A stretch of 64,000 bases of DNA. Source: Arthrobacter pascens (lineage in GTDB: Bacteria > Actinomycetota > Actinomycetes > Actinomycetales > Micrococcaceae). The notes beneath the pieces are model-generated. The model searched no databases and was not told where the DNA came from. It saw only the letters and a list, made by a program, of their open reading frames with translations. Shown here piece after piece: positions 17,280 to 25,465 of this stretch. Numbering within the stretch: the first letter of the stretch is position 1; the number at the start of each line of letters is the position of its first letter. Position numbers and translations under genes: made by a program. The stretch is taken from the NCBI RefSeq assembly GCF_017052465.1, contig NZ_JAFHKT010000138.1:30447-94446 (forward strand). The letters run 5' to 3'.

Positions 17280-18176
17280 GTGGAGCTGAGGCAGGTTGAG
17301 GCCTTCCTGGCCGTGGCCGAGGAATTGCACTTCGGCCGCGCCGCGGAGAAGCTCCGAATGGCCCAGTCACCCCTCAGCCAGACCATCCGAAAGCTGGAGA
17401 AGAGCCTCGGCGCCGCACTCTTCGAACGCAATACACGCACCGTCGCCCTCACCAGCGCCGGACACGCCTTCCTGCCCCACGCCAGGAAGATCCTGGAAGA
17501 AGTTGACCTGGGACAGCGGGCGGTCCGCGCCGATAGCGGAACGATCTATGGCCGGCTCAGCATCGGCTTTTCTGGAGCGCTCAACCACAAGACCCTGCCC
17601 CCGCTGACCCGCGCCTTGCGGCACCGCCACCCCCAGCTGGACGTCACGCTGCACGGCGGGCTGCTGACCCAGGAAGCGCTGCAACAGCTCATCCACGGTT
17701 CACTGGATCTCGCGTTCATCGGGCTGCCGGTAGACGCACCCTCCCTTGAAACCCGGACCATCGCCACAGAAGGCCTGGGCGCCACAGTCCCGGTGGACCA
17801 CCCCCTCGCCGGGAGGGAATCCATAGACCTGGCCGAGCTCGCGGGCGACACCTTCATCACCATGCCCGCGGCCCAAGGCTCCACGTTGCGGGAAGCAACA
17901 GTGGCGGCCTGCAATGCCGCAGGCTTCCGGCCCCACATAGGCCAGGAGGTGGCCGACCCCTACACGGCACTCTCCTTGGTGGCCGGGGGCGTCGGCGTCA
18001 GCCTCATGCCCGACTCCATCGCCGGGATCATGCCCGGTGGAACGGTTTTCCTGCCGATCTCCGGCGGTGCCATTCCCCTGTATTCGGGGTTGGCCTGGAA
18101 CCCATCCGCCATGTCCCCCGCCCTAAGCGCAGCCCTCGACGTTGCCCTGGAAGTCTTGCCGACGCCGTCCTCATGA
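17280..18176 (+). CDS. LysR family transcriptional regulator
   Basis: 298 residues from GTG 17280, chosen because AGGAGG precedes it and the protein then begins (M)ELRQVEAFLAVAEELHFGRAAEKL, the standard LysR N-terminus; an ATG at 17259 would add 7 residues. HTH: MAQSPLSQTIRKLEKSLGAALFERNTRTVALTSAG. Effector domain: LSIGFSGALNHKTLPPLTRALRHRHPQLDV onwards. It sits directly upstream of the YciI/ADH/flavoprotein/MHS operon and in the same direction; the 184-bp gap between them holds LysR-type dyads, so it is the likely activator. Confidence 0.93.
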   Translation: MELRQVEAFLAVAEELHFGRAAEKLRMAQSPLSQTIRKLEKSLGAALFERNTRTVALTSAGHAFLPHARKILEEVDLGQRAVRADSGTIYGRLSIGFSGALNHKTLPPLTRALRHRHPQLDVTLHGGLLTQEALQQLIHGSLDLAFIGLPVDAPSLETRTIATEGLGATVPVDHPLAGRESIDLAELAGDTFITMPAAQGSTLREATVAACNAAGFRPHIGQEVADPYTALSLVAGGVGVSLMPDSIAGIMPGGTVFLPISGGAIPLYSGLAWNPSAMSPALSAALDVALEVLPTPSS

Positions 18177-18193
18177 CGTGGCGGCCAACCCAA

Positions 18194-18248
18194 CTATGTA
18201 GAAAGTCCACATAGTTATTGACCAATTACGTATTGGACAAGTCCTAAT
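18194..18248 (+). promoter_or_regulatory. Promoter region with two dyads upstream of the YciI-ADH operon
   Basis: CTATGT-N9-ACATAG (18194-18214) and CCAAT-N5-ATTGG (18222-18236) are two adjacent inverted repeats in an AT-rich stretch. A TTGACC hexamer (18218-18223) and CCTAAT (18243-18248) could be -35 and -10 elements, though at 19 nt the spacing is long, as is common for activator-dependent promoters. The arrangement suits LysR control of the operon starting at 18361. Confidence 0.5.
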
Positions 18249-18360
18249 ACATCGGGCCACTATGGAGCGCAGAGGGACGTGATCAGTCCCACAGAGTGCT
18301 CCCGGCGCCTCTGGCCGGGAAGCTACCCAACCACCATCTGCTCAATGATGAGGACTATCC

Positions 18361-18651
18361 ATGCCCACGTTTGCCGTCACCTATAACTACTCCGGTTCCA
18401 GCTCGCAGCAGCGGGATGAGACGCGACCGGCCCACATTGAATTTCTTCAGGCCCAATTCGACGGCGGCCAGCTCCTCAAGAGCGGCCCCTTCGGGCCCGA
18501 GGAGTCGCCGGGCGCCCTGCTGATCATCGCGGGCCAGTCCAAGGCGGATGTAGAAACGCTGATGAACCAGGACCCGTTCCACCAGGCAGGCCTGATCCAG
18601 GAGCGGACCATCCGCCAATGGAACATCTTCTTCGGCGCCGGCCAGAACTGA
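18361..18651 (+). CDS. YciI-like protein
   Basis: 96 residues of the YCII dimeric alpha/beta-barrel family (FAVTYNYSGSSSQQRDETRPAHIEFLQAQFDGGQLLKSGPFG, then GALLIIAGQSKADVETLMNQDPFHQAGLIQERTIRQW). The His of RPAHIEFL and Asp of NQDPF are the usual conserved pair. Relatives include muconolactone isomerase-like and 5-chloromuconolactone dehalogenase-type enzymes. First gene of the right catabolic operon; the ADH start lies 9 nt after its stop. Confidence 0.88.
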   Translation: MPTFAVTYNYSGSSSQQRDETRPAHIEFLQAQFDGGQLLKSGPFGPEESPGALLIIAGQSKADVETLMNQDPFHQAGLIQERTIRQWNIFFGAGQN

Positions 18652-18659
18652 GGTTGGCT

Positions 18660-19760
18660 GTGTTTTCCGCCCGCACCATAGCCAAAGAAACCATCCGCTT
18701 CGAAGAGTCCGCCGAACCCGACCTCGCAGCGGGCCACGCGCTGGTCCGCGTTCACAACGTCACCCTCTGCGGCACCGACCTTCATATCTGGGAGGATGAC
18801 TACCCCTCCGAACTCCCTATCATCCAGGGCCACGAATTCTCCGGCGTCATCGAAGCTGTGGGACCCAACGACGCCGGTGTCCGCGTCGGCGACCAAGTGG
18901 CCGTTAGCCCCATGACGTACTGCGGAGAATGCCGGCCGTGCCGCACGGGCCGCCCCAACGTCTGCAGGAACATCGGCTGCATCGGCTGCTATTCCGACGG
19001 CGCCCTCGTGGAAGTACTCAGCGTGCCGCTGGAGAAACTGTGCCCCGTTCCGGCCGGCCTGCCCCTGCACCTGGCCGCCATGGGCGAACCGACCTCCATC
19101 GCGATGCAGGCCGCAAACCGGGGTCGCCCCGAGGCCGGCGAGGTTGCCCTGGTGTTGGGCAGCGGACCCATCGGCCTGCTCGCCACCCTCTACCTGACCG
19201 ATCTGGGGGTGCGCGTGGTCTGCGCAGACACCGAAGTGGACCGGCTCGAGCTTGCCACCGAGTTCGGCGCTGTAGACACCCTATTGGTCACGCCCGGCGC
19301 CGCATTCCCTGACCCGGACCAGGAATCCCGGCTGGCGGCACTGACCGATGGCTATGGGCCGCAGCTCGTCATCGAGGCCACCGGAGTGCCCTCCTCCCTG
19401 GAAAATGCCATCAGACTTGTTGCCAGTGCCGGCAGGATTGTCCAGGTGGGCATCTCCGCCCGGCAGGCCGCCGTCTCCATGAAGGAAATCCCTTTCAAGG
19501 AACTCGATCTCATGGGCAGCCGCAACAGCCTCAACCTCATCCCGGACGGACTCGCCCTGCTGGCCAAGTACGCCCAGCAGGCCCAGGCTCTGATGACCCA
19601 CCGCTTCGCCTTCGAAGATCTTCAGCATGCCTTCCGCCTGATGCAGGACCACACCGAAAAGGTGGGCAAGATCCTCATTGAAATGCCCGCCTCACGGCAG
19701 GCACGCCCTGCTGTGGACAGCAGCGCAGCCGAACGTGCAACCTCAGGATCGCGGCCATGA
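18660..19760 (+). CDS. Zinc-dependent alcohol dehydrogenase (MDR family)
   Basis: 366 residues from GTG 18660 with GAGG 6 nt upstream (overlapping the yciI stop). Catalytic zinc ligands Cys37 (LCGTDLH), His58-Glu59 (GHEFSG), and a full structural zinc site Cys88, Cys91, Cys94 and Cys102 (CGECRPCRTGRPNVC). NAD-binding motif ALVLGSGPIGLLATLYL near 165. Oxidises a secondary alcohol or polyol. Its last codons overlap the start of the flavoprotein gene (ATGA), which suggests that the ketone it forms may be the flavoprotein substrate. Confidence 0.93.
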   Translation: MFSARTIAKETIRFEESAEPDLAAGHALVRVHNVTLCGTDLHIWEDDYPSELPIIQGHEFSGVIEAVGPNDAGVRVGDQVAVSPMTYCGECRPCRTGRPNVCRNIGCIGCYSDGALVEVLSVPLEKLCPVPAGLPLHLAAMGEPTSIAMQAANRGRPEAGEVALVLGSGPIGLLATLYLTDLGVRVVCADTEVDRLELATEFGAVDTLLVTPGAAFPDPDQESRLAALTDGYGPQLVIEATGVPSSLENAIRLVASAGRIVQVGISARQAAVSMKEIPFKELDLMGSRNSLNLIPDGLALLAKYAQQAQALMTHRFAFEDLQHAFRLMQDHTEKVGKILIEMPASRQARPAVDSSAAERATSGSRP

Positions 19761-21457
19761 ACGGCGTCCCGGAAAACATTCTCACTCCTGCAAACCGTCT
19801 CTCAGACACCTATGACGTGGTGGTCATGGGCAGCGGCGCCGCCGGACTGGTCGCAGCCATTCGGGCAGCGGACGCCGGACTGTCCGTCGTCGTCCTTGAA
19901 AAGGCAGCCCTGCTGGGCGGAACCACCGCCGCGGGCGGCGGCGTGATGTGGGCGCCCAACAACCACCTGGCCAAGGCCGCAGGATATGCGGACAGCCACG
20001 CCGACGGCATTGCCTATGTCACCGAGGCAGCGGGGCGCGTGCTCAGCGTGGAGGAGATCGCATGGTACGTGACCACGGCTCCCCGTGCGGTCAGCTACCT
20101 GAGCGTGTCCACAAAGGTGGCCATGGTTCCCATTTCCCGTCCGGATTACCACATGGAATGGGAAGGATCCGCCGACGGGGGCCGCGGGTTGGACAACAGC
20201 CCTTTCGATCCGGCCGGATACCCTGGCCTGTCAGCCCTGATCCGCCCCTCGTCGTACTTCCCTCTGCTCACCATGACCGAGCGGGATGGCCTGAACGGCC
20301 GTGCCGCGGACCCGGCCCTACTGGCCGAGCGGGCGGCCCGGGGTGTCCGGACCATGGGAGGCGCACTCGTAGGCAACCTGCTGGCCAGCGCGCTGGACCG
20401 GGGAGTGCAGCTCGCCGTCACTGCTCCGGTGAAGGAACTTGAAGAATCGGAAGGACGATGGTCCGTCAACATTGGTGGACGGGCCGCCGGGAAGCCGATC
20501 ATCGCCTCCGCGGTTGTGCTTGCCTCTGGGGGCTTCGAATGGAACAGCCGGCTCCGCCAGGCTTTCCTTCCGTTCCCCGTAACACCCATCAGTGCCCCCT
20601 CCAACGAAGGGGACGGGCTGCAACTTGGGCTCAAAGCCGGGGCCGCCGTTGCTGACATGACCGCCATCTGGGGCGTACCGGTGATTTCCACCCCGGAACA
20701 CGAGTATGACGGACGGCAATCCGGACGCATGGGCAACGTGGAAATGACCCTGCCCGGATCCATCACCGTCAATGCCAAGGGGCGCCGGTTCGTCAACGAG
20801 GCGCTGAACTATCACGATGCCAGCCGGGTCTTCGCCTCGATGGACCCGCAGACCGGCCGGCAGGAAAACAACCCCGCCTGGCTCGTCTTCGACTCCTCCT
20901 ACCAGCGGAAATACCCCGTGGCCGGTTCCACACCCGGCCAGCCTGCGAGCTGGATTTCCAGCGCACCTACCCTGGAAGAACTGGCACGGAAAATCGGCGT
21001 AGACCCCGACGGCCTGACCTCGACCGTGCGCAGGTTCAACGCAGACGCCGCCACGGGCGTGGACCGGGAATTCCACCGGGGCGCCACACCCCAGGACCGG
21101 TTCCTCGGCGACGCCGCAAACACCCCAAACCCATGCCTGGCACCCCTCCTCGAGCCGCCGTTCTATGCCGTGACCATCCACGCAGGGGTCCTGGGTACGT
21201 CCGGGGGTCTCGCCACCGATTTCGACGGGCGCGTCCTTGACCGCCACCGGCAGCCGATCCCAGGACTCTACGCTGCCGGAAACGTGTCAGCCGGCGTCTT
21301 CCGGAACAACTACCCGGGCGGAGGCGCCACCCTTGGCTCTGCCATCACGAGGGCCTTCGCCGTCGGGGAACACCTGGCCACGTCCCTGGCCCCCGCCTGC
21401 CCGCCGCTGCCGACCAATGCGGGAGCACCGATACCCGCCGATCCCCAAGCCGGTTAA
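19757..21457 (+). CDS. KstD-like FAD-dependent dehydrogenase
   Basis: 566 residues. N-terminal YDVVVMGSGAAGLVAAIRAADAGLSVVVLEKAALLGGTTAAGGGVMWAPNNHL is the FAD-binding and substrate-capping region typical of ketosteroid delta-1-dehydrogenase relatives. C-terminal YPGGGATLGSAITRAFAVGEHLA corresponds to the active-site Tyr and Gly-rich loop of that family. Start ATG overlaps the ADH stop by 4 nt. Third gene of the right block; a paralogous type sits at 7833-9635. A role in dehydrogenating a cyclic ketone is inferred. Confidence 0.87.
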   Translation: MNGVPENILTPANRLSDTYDVVVMGSGAAGLVAAIRAADAGLSVVVLEKAALLGGTTAAGGGVMWAPNNHLAKAAGYADSHADGIAYVTEAAGRVLSVEEIAWYVTTAPRAVSYLSVSTKVAMVPISRPDYHMEWEGSADGGRGLDNSPFDPAGYPGLSALIRPSSYFPLLTMTERDGLNGRAADPALLAERAARGVRTMGGALVGNLLASALDRGVQLAVTAPVKELEESEGRWSVNIGGRAAGKPIIASAVVLASGGFEWNSRLRQAFLPFPVTPISAPSNEGDGLQLGLKAGAAVADMTAIWGVPVISTPEHEYDGRQSGRMGNVEMTLPGSITVNAKGRRFVNEALNYHDASRVFASMDPQTGRQENNPAWLVFDSSYQRKYPVAGSTPGQPASWISSAPTLEELARKIGVDPDGLTSTVRRFNADAATGVDREFHRGATPQDRFLGDAANTPNPCLAPLLEPPFYAVTIHAGVLGTSGGLATDFDGRVLDRHRQPIPGLYAAGNVSAGVFRNNYPGGGATLGSAITRAFAVGEHLATSLAPACPPLPTNAGAPIPADPQAG

Positions 21458-21485
21458 CCATCCCGACCCACAACCAGGAGCAACA

Positions 21486-22811
21486 ATGTCAATGGAGACT
21501 TTGCGCACCGACAGCGCCCCGGTGCGCCAGCGCACCCCCAACCAGGCCAAACGCGCCGCCGCAGCCGCCTACCTCGGCGGCACCTTGGAATACTACGACT
21601 ACTTCATTTACGCCTCCGCCGCGGCCTTGGTATTCGGCCGGATCTTTTTCCCCTCGGCTGGCGGCGCCGCTACCCTCGCATCCTTGGCCACGTTCGGCGT
21701 AGCCTATGTGGCACGACCGTTCGGGGCCATCATCCTTGGCCACTTTGGCGACAAACTGGGACGCAAGAACGTCCTAGTCGTCACGCTCGTACTAATGGGC
21801 GGTTCGACGTTCCTCATCGGCTGCCTGCCAGACTTCAACACAATCGGCATTTGGGCACCCATTCTGCTCGTCGTCCTCCGGATCTGCCAAGGCCTCTCAG
21901 CCGGCGGAGAGACCGCCGGGGCCAGCACACTGACCATCGAACAGGCACCCGACGATCGCCGAGGCCTCTACGGTTCGTGGGCCCTGAACGGCATCGTCAC
22001 AGGCCTGATCCTGGCGAGCCTGGTGTTCCTTCCCATCGCCGCCCTGCCGGAGAAGGACCTTCTCAGCTGGGGCTGGCGCGTCCCGTTCTGGTCCTCACTG
22101 GCGGTCCTCGTACTGGCCTACGTGATCCGGCGCACCCTCCAAGAACCAGAGATCTTCGAAGAAACCAAAGAAAACCACCAGACCGCCAAACTGCCCCTGG
22201 TCACCGTCATCAGAGACCATGGCTGGGACGTGGTCCGGGTCGGCTTCGCCTCCCTGTTCACAGTCACCAACACAGTGGTCACGGTCTTCGCCCTGGCGTT
22301 CGCAACGCAGACAGTGGGGATCACGACGTCGGCCATGCTGTGGGTGACCATCGGCACCAACGTGGCCGCCCTGCTCACGCAGCCGCTCGCGGCTGCCCTG
22401 TCAGACAGAATTGGCCGAAAACCAGTATTCATCACGGGCTGCATCGGTAGCGCCGCAGGGATCTTCTTCTACTTCCAGGCCATTTCCACGGGCAACTTCA
22501 TGCTCATCCTCCTCGCGGGCCTGGCTACGACTTCCCTGTTCTACAGCGCGGCCAACGGACTCTACCCGGCGTTCTTCTCCGAAATGTTCGATGTGAAGGT
22601 GCGCTACTCCGGAGTGGCCATCGGCCTCCAACTCGGCCTCCTCATCGCGGGCTTCAGCCCTGCCATTGCCACGTGGCTCAACGGTGGAGACAAAACCAAC
22701 TGGGTTCCGGTGGCGGCCTTCACCGCCGCGGTCTGTCTGCTGGCTGCTGTCGCCGCCGCTACCGCCAAGGAAACGTTCCGCACACCCCTTCATCTCCTGG
22801 GACAGAAATAG
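21486..22811 (+). CDS. MHS family MFS transporter
   Basis: 441 residues from ATG 21486, with AGGAG 6-7 nt upstream. RAAAAAYLGGTLEYYDYFIYASAAALVFGRIFFP and the loop HFGDKLGRKNVLV show the same MHS branch as the transporter at 14701-16053; the C-terminal halves also match in motif (SAANGLYPAFFSEMFDVKVRYSGVAIGLQLG). Last gene of the right catabolic operon, 28 nt after the flavoprotein, followed by a terminator hairpin. Confidence 0.93.
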   Translation: MSMETLRTDSAPVRQRTPNQAKRAAAAAYLGGTLEYYDYFIYASAAALVFGRIFFPSAGGAATLASLATFGVAYVARPFGAIILGHFGDKLGRKNVLVVTLVLMGGSTFLIGCLPDFNTIGIWAPILLVVLRICQGLSAGGETAGASTLTIEQAPDDRRGLYGSWALNGIVTGLILASLVFLPIAALPEKDLLSWGWRVPFWSSLAVLVLAYVIRRTLQEPEIFEETKENHQTAKLPLVTVIRDHGWDVVRVGFASLFTVTNTVVTVFALAFATQTVGITTSAMLWVTIGTNVAALLTQPLAAALSDRIGRKPVFITGCIGSAAGIFFYFQAISTGNFMLILLAGLATTSLFYSAANGLYPAFFSEMFDVKVRYSGVAIGLQLGLLIAGFSPAIATWLNGGDKTNWVPVAAFTAAVCLLAAVAAATAKETFRTPLHLLGQK

Positions 22812-22822
22812 CAAACAGAAGA

Positions 22823-22856
22823 GCTGACGGCGGCGGGACGTCCTGCCGCCGTCAGC
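22823..22856 (+). terminator. Hairpin after the MHS transporter
   Basis: GCTGACGGCGGC and GCCGCCGTCAGC form a perfect 12-bp stem with a 10-base loop, 11 nt after the stop. No T-tract follows, as is common for actinobacterial terminators. Confidence 0.75.
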
Positions 22857-22940
22857 CCGAATCCGGTGAATGGCATCTGATGCGGATCCGACAGACAGTG
22901 ATAGCCCTCTACGCCCGCTGCGCAGCAGCGGGAACCCCGG

Positions 22941-23951
22941 TCATCGGTGCTTGCCGAGGAACGCTGTGATGGTTTCTGCCATGCGCCTGGCTTGAGTCCA
23001 ATGCAGGTAATGACCGCCCTCGAGCGTGACGATTTCGTGGTGCTCGACGTTTTTCAGCAGGTCTTGCGTCGCGGCTGTCCGGGTTGATGTCGAGTCGGTC
23101 TTGTCGTCGGCGATGAAGGCCAGAACGGGGAGCGCATCGGGATAGCGGACACCTCTCAGGGCTGCCGCGTTGGCGGCGATTCGCGATGTTTCGTCGGCCA
23201 CAGCGTCGTTGCCGAAGTTCCAGCTCAGCATCAGGCGCATGCGTTCGAGTTCGTCGGCGCTGTAGGCATCACTGTCCGGAGCCGCAAGGCCAGGGGCAAT
23301 GGCGGTGACGTTGCGGACCACGCCGGTGACAGAGAGCGCCCGTTCCCAGTTGATTCCCGGTTGCGGCTCCCCTGCCGGTTCACTCGTTACTTTGGGGACC
23401 GTCGCGTCGATTCCGATCACTGCGGCTACTTCCGCTGGGTACCGGTTGGCGTAGTCAAGGGTGTAGAAGCCGGCGATGGAGTGTCCTGCCAGAACGTAGG
23501 GCTGCTCGACGTGGAGTTTGGTCAGCACTTCGTGGAGTTCCGTGCTGATGTTCCTGTTGGTCCGCTCGCCGGCGTTCATGTCGCTGTATCCGTAGCCGAA
23601 TCCCTCGACGACGATGACGTCAAAACTTCCAAGTTCGCGGATCAGCGGGGAAAAATCGAGGGCAGGCGCGGGTGTTCCCAGGCCGCTGAGGAGGACGATG
23701 GGCTGGCCGGAGAGTCCATTCCGGTACACGTTGACCTGGCCGCTGCTGATGCCAATGCGTTCGCCGTAAGGGCTGATGCTGGATTTTTCCGACTGCTCCA
23801 GGAGACCGTTGGCGGCCGTCGAAGCCAGCACGAGGCCCAGCGCAACGAGCGCACTGATACCCGCGATCCGTAGCCTCCGCCGAGGTTTCTTTCGCGCGTT
23901 GTCGACTGGATCTGGTGACTGTCTGGCCCCTCGACGAGTGAACAGGCGCAT
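22941..23951 (-). CDS. Membrane-anchored alpha/beta hydrolase
   Basis: 336 residues. A basic N-terminus (ARKKPRRRLR) followed by one hydrophobic segment (IAGISALVALGLVLASTAA, about 29-47) gives a signal anchor; the catalytic domain would face outwards. Nucleophile Ser in LAGHSIAGFY (near 153), candidate acid in FIADDKTDS and His in LEGGHYLHWTQ near the C-terminus. Resembles hydrolases of the BioH/haloalkane-dehalogenase superfamily; substrate unknown. It follows by about 40 nt a DHFR-like gene on the same strand (23992-24558, upstream of it). Confidence 0.87.
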   Translation of the reverse strand: MRLFTRRGARQSPDPVDNARKKPRRRLRIAGISALVALGLVLASTAANGLLEQSEKSSISPYGERIGISSGQVNVYRNGLSGQPIVLLSGLGTPAPALDFSPLIRELGSFDVIVVEGFGYGYSDMNAGERTNRNISTELHEVLTKLHVEQPYVLAGHSIAGFYTLDYANRYPAEVAAVIGIDATVPKVTSEPAGEPQPGINWERALSVTGVVRNVTAIAPGLAAPDSDAYSADELERMRLMLSWNFGNDAVADETSRIAANAAALRGVRYPDALPVLAFIADDKTDSTSTRTAATQDLLKNVEHHEIVTLEGGHYLHWTQARRMAETITAFLGKHR

Positions 23952-23991
23952 GATGAGCCCCTTCGAAGAATTGAAAGTGCGGACTGTCCGC

Positions 23992-24558
23992 TTATTTTCT
24001 GATCTCGTAGCGCAGAAGTACCACGCCGTTTTCGAAGGGGGTTGCCTCGACCAGCTTCAGGTCTTGCGAATCCTCGAAAATGCGCCTTCCCTTGCCGCGT
24101 GACGCCGGGCAGACCCGCATCTGGACTTCATCGACGAGGCCGGCGTCCAGCAGGGAGTGCATGAGCCTCAGGCTCCCCCACAGCCAGATGTCCTTGCCGC
24201 TCTGCTCCTTGAGCTCCCGGATGGTGGCGGCCGGGTCGCGCGTCACGGTCGCGGCGGGAAAGTCGCCCCAGGGGGCTTCATCCAGCTTCGACGAGGCGAC
24301 GAACTTGGTGAGGTTGTTGAGCTTCTCGCCGTACTCGCCCTGCTCCTCGGCGTACGGCCAGTAGCCCACGGACTGGGCATAGGTGTTCGCGCCGAGAATC
24401 ATCGTGTCGACCGAGTCCATGAACCCCATCACGCTTGCCTTGAACGCGCTGGTGTCGGTCTCGGAAAAGGGCTCCCCTGACACGAAGCTGAGCCCGCCGT
24501 CCTCCTCCGCGGCGATGTTGTCGACGGTAACCCACTGCTGGACGATGAGTTTTCTCAT
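23992..24558 (-). CDS. RibD C-terminal/dihydrofolate reductase-like protein
   Basis: 188 residues from ATG 24558 (MRKLIVQQWVTVDNIAAEEDGG); an ATG 84 nt upstream is less likely because it lies before the fold. Pattern VTVDN...MILGANTYAQSVGYWPYAEE...KDIWLWGSLRLMHSLLDAGLVDEVQMRVCPASRGKGRRIFED is the YyaP/YwjB-like reductase family related to RibD. NADPH-dependent reductase with unknown substrate. A second family member lies at 28512-29138. Confidence 0.88.
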   Translation of the reverse strand: MRKLIVQQWVTVDNIAAEEDGGLSFVSGEPFSETDTSAFKASVMGFMDSVDTMILGANTYAQSVGYWPYAEEQGEYGEKLNNLTKFVASSKLDEAPWGDFPAATVTRDPAATIRELKEQSGKDIWLWGSLRLMHSLLDAGLVDEVQMRVCPASRGKGRRIFEDSQDLKLVEATPFENGVVLLRYEIRK

Positions 24559-24704
24559 GGCGCCAACTGTAGCCCGCCGGCACGCGGTCAACGAGCCCCA
24601 TCTCGGAGCGCCCATGGGCGGGGTGGCGCAGTACGAAGACATCTACCGGTGCTGCTACGTCCGCGGCCCCGACGGCACAGCAACGGGGTCTTTAGAATCG
24701 GTCA

Positions 24705-25190
24705 ATGGACTCAGAACTTGTCGTGCGCCGTGCCGGACCCAGCGATGCGGACGAACTCGCCGACCTGCACCTCCGTTGCCGCCGTGAAACGTATGCCGGC
24801 CTCCTGTCGGCCAGCTTCTTCGAGAAGCAGAACCTCGCAGACGGGACCGCGCAGTGGTCGCGAATTCTCACCGGACCCCACGCTGACCGCCATTGGGTGG
24901 CCGTTCACAAAGGACGGCTGGTCGGATTCGCCGGCTCCGTTCCCCCGGCCCCGGGGACGAGCTCGCTGGCTGAGCTGTGGGGAATCTATCTGCTCTCTGC
25001 CTATCAGGGATCCGGGCTGGGACAGCAGCTGCTGGAGGCCACGATCGGCACGGAAAGCGCGACCCTCTGGGTGGCACGTGACAACACACGGGCCCAGGCG
25101 TTTTATCGGCGGAACGGCTTCGCCGCCAGCGGTCGTGAAAAGATCCTCGACGACTGGGAAGGAATGACGGTTATTCAGATGGTCCGCTGA
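24705..25190 (+). CDS. GNAT family N-acetyltransferase
   Basis: 161 residues. VRRAGPSDADELADLHLRCRRETYAGLL is the usual GNAT N-terminus; LAELWGIYLLSAYQGSGLGQQLLEA carries the acetyl-CoA binding Q/RxxGxG/A (QGSGLG), and LWVARDNTRAQAFYRRNGFAASGREK the conserved C-terminal strand and helix. Acceptor substrate unknown. Monocistronic, divergent from the DHFR-like gene. Confidence 0.92.
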   Translation: MDSELVVRRAGPSDADELADLHLRCRRETYAGLLSASFFEKQNLADGTAQWSRILTGPHADRHWVAVHKGRLVGFAGSVPPAPGTSSLAELWGIYLLSAYQGSGLGQQLLEATIGTESATLWVARDNTRAQAFYRRNGFAASGREKILDDWEGMTVIQMVR

Positions 25191-25202
25191 AACGCCTCGT
25201 AG

Positions 25203-25321
25203 AACGAGTAGTCAGTACTCGTGTTCTGGGCGTCAGCGCATTTGACCGGGCAAGTCGTCATTCCACTTCTCGGGCGGCTACTCAGACGCGGTCCCCTGAA
25301 ACGAGTACACACCACTCGTGT
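25203..25321. promoter_or_regulatory. Duplicated dyad AACGAGTA-N6-ACTCGTGT upstream of the SBBP gene
   Basis: The same 22-bp element occurs at 25203-25224 and 25300-25321, with starts 97 bp apart. Each holds an inverted repeat ACGAGT-N8-ACTCGT; the six central bases differ (gtcagt, cacacc) while the flanks are identical. Conserved arms with a free spacer are what a dimeric DNA-binding protein would leave. Both lie between the acetyltransferase stop and the start of the large secreted protein at 25466. The binding factor is unknown. Confidence 0.5.
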
Positions 25322-25465
25322 GCGCCCAGATGAAGTCGGGTTGAATGTTGGCACGCCGCGCCTTGGAGCTCTCGCGGGAGCCGCAGGGGGCCGGCGTATT
25401 CATGTCCGTGTTCGCCGCCCGTGCGCTGGGGCGTGGTCGGGACATTCGAAGTAAAGGGTGGGGCC

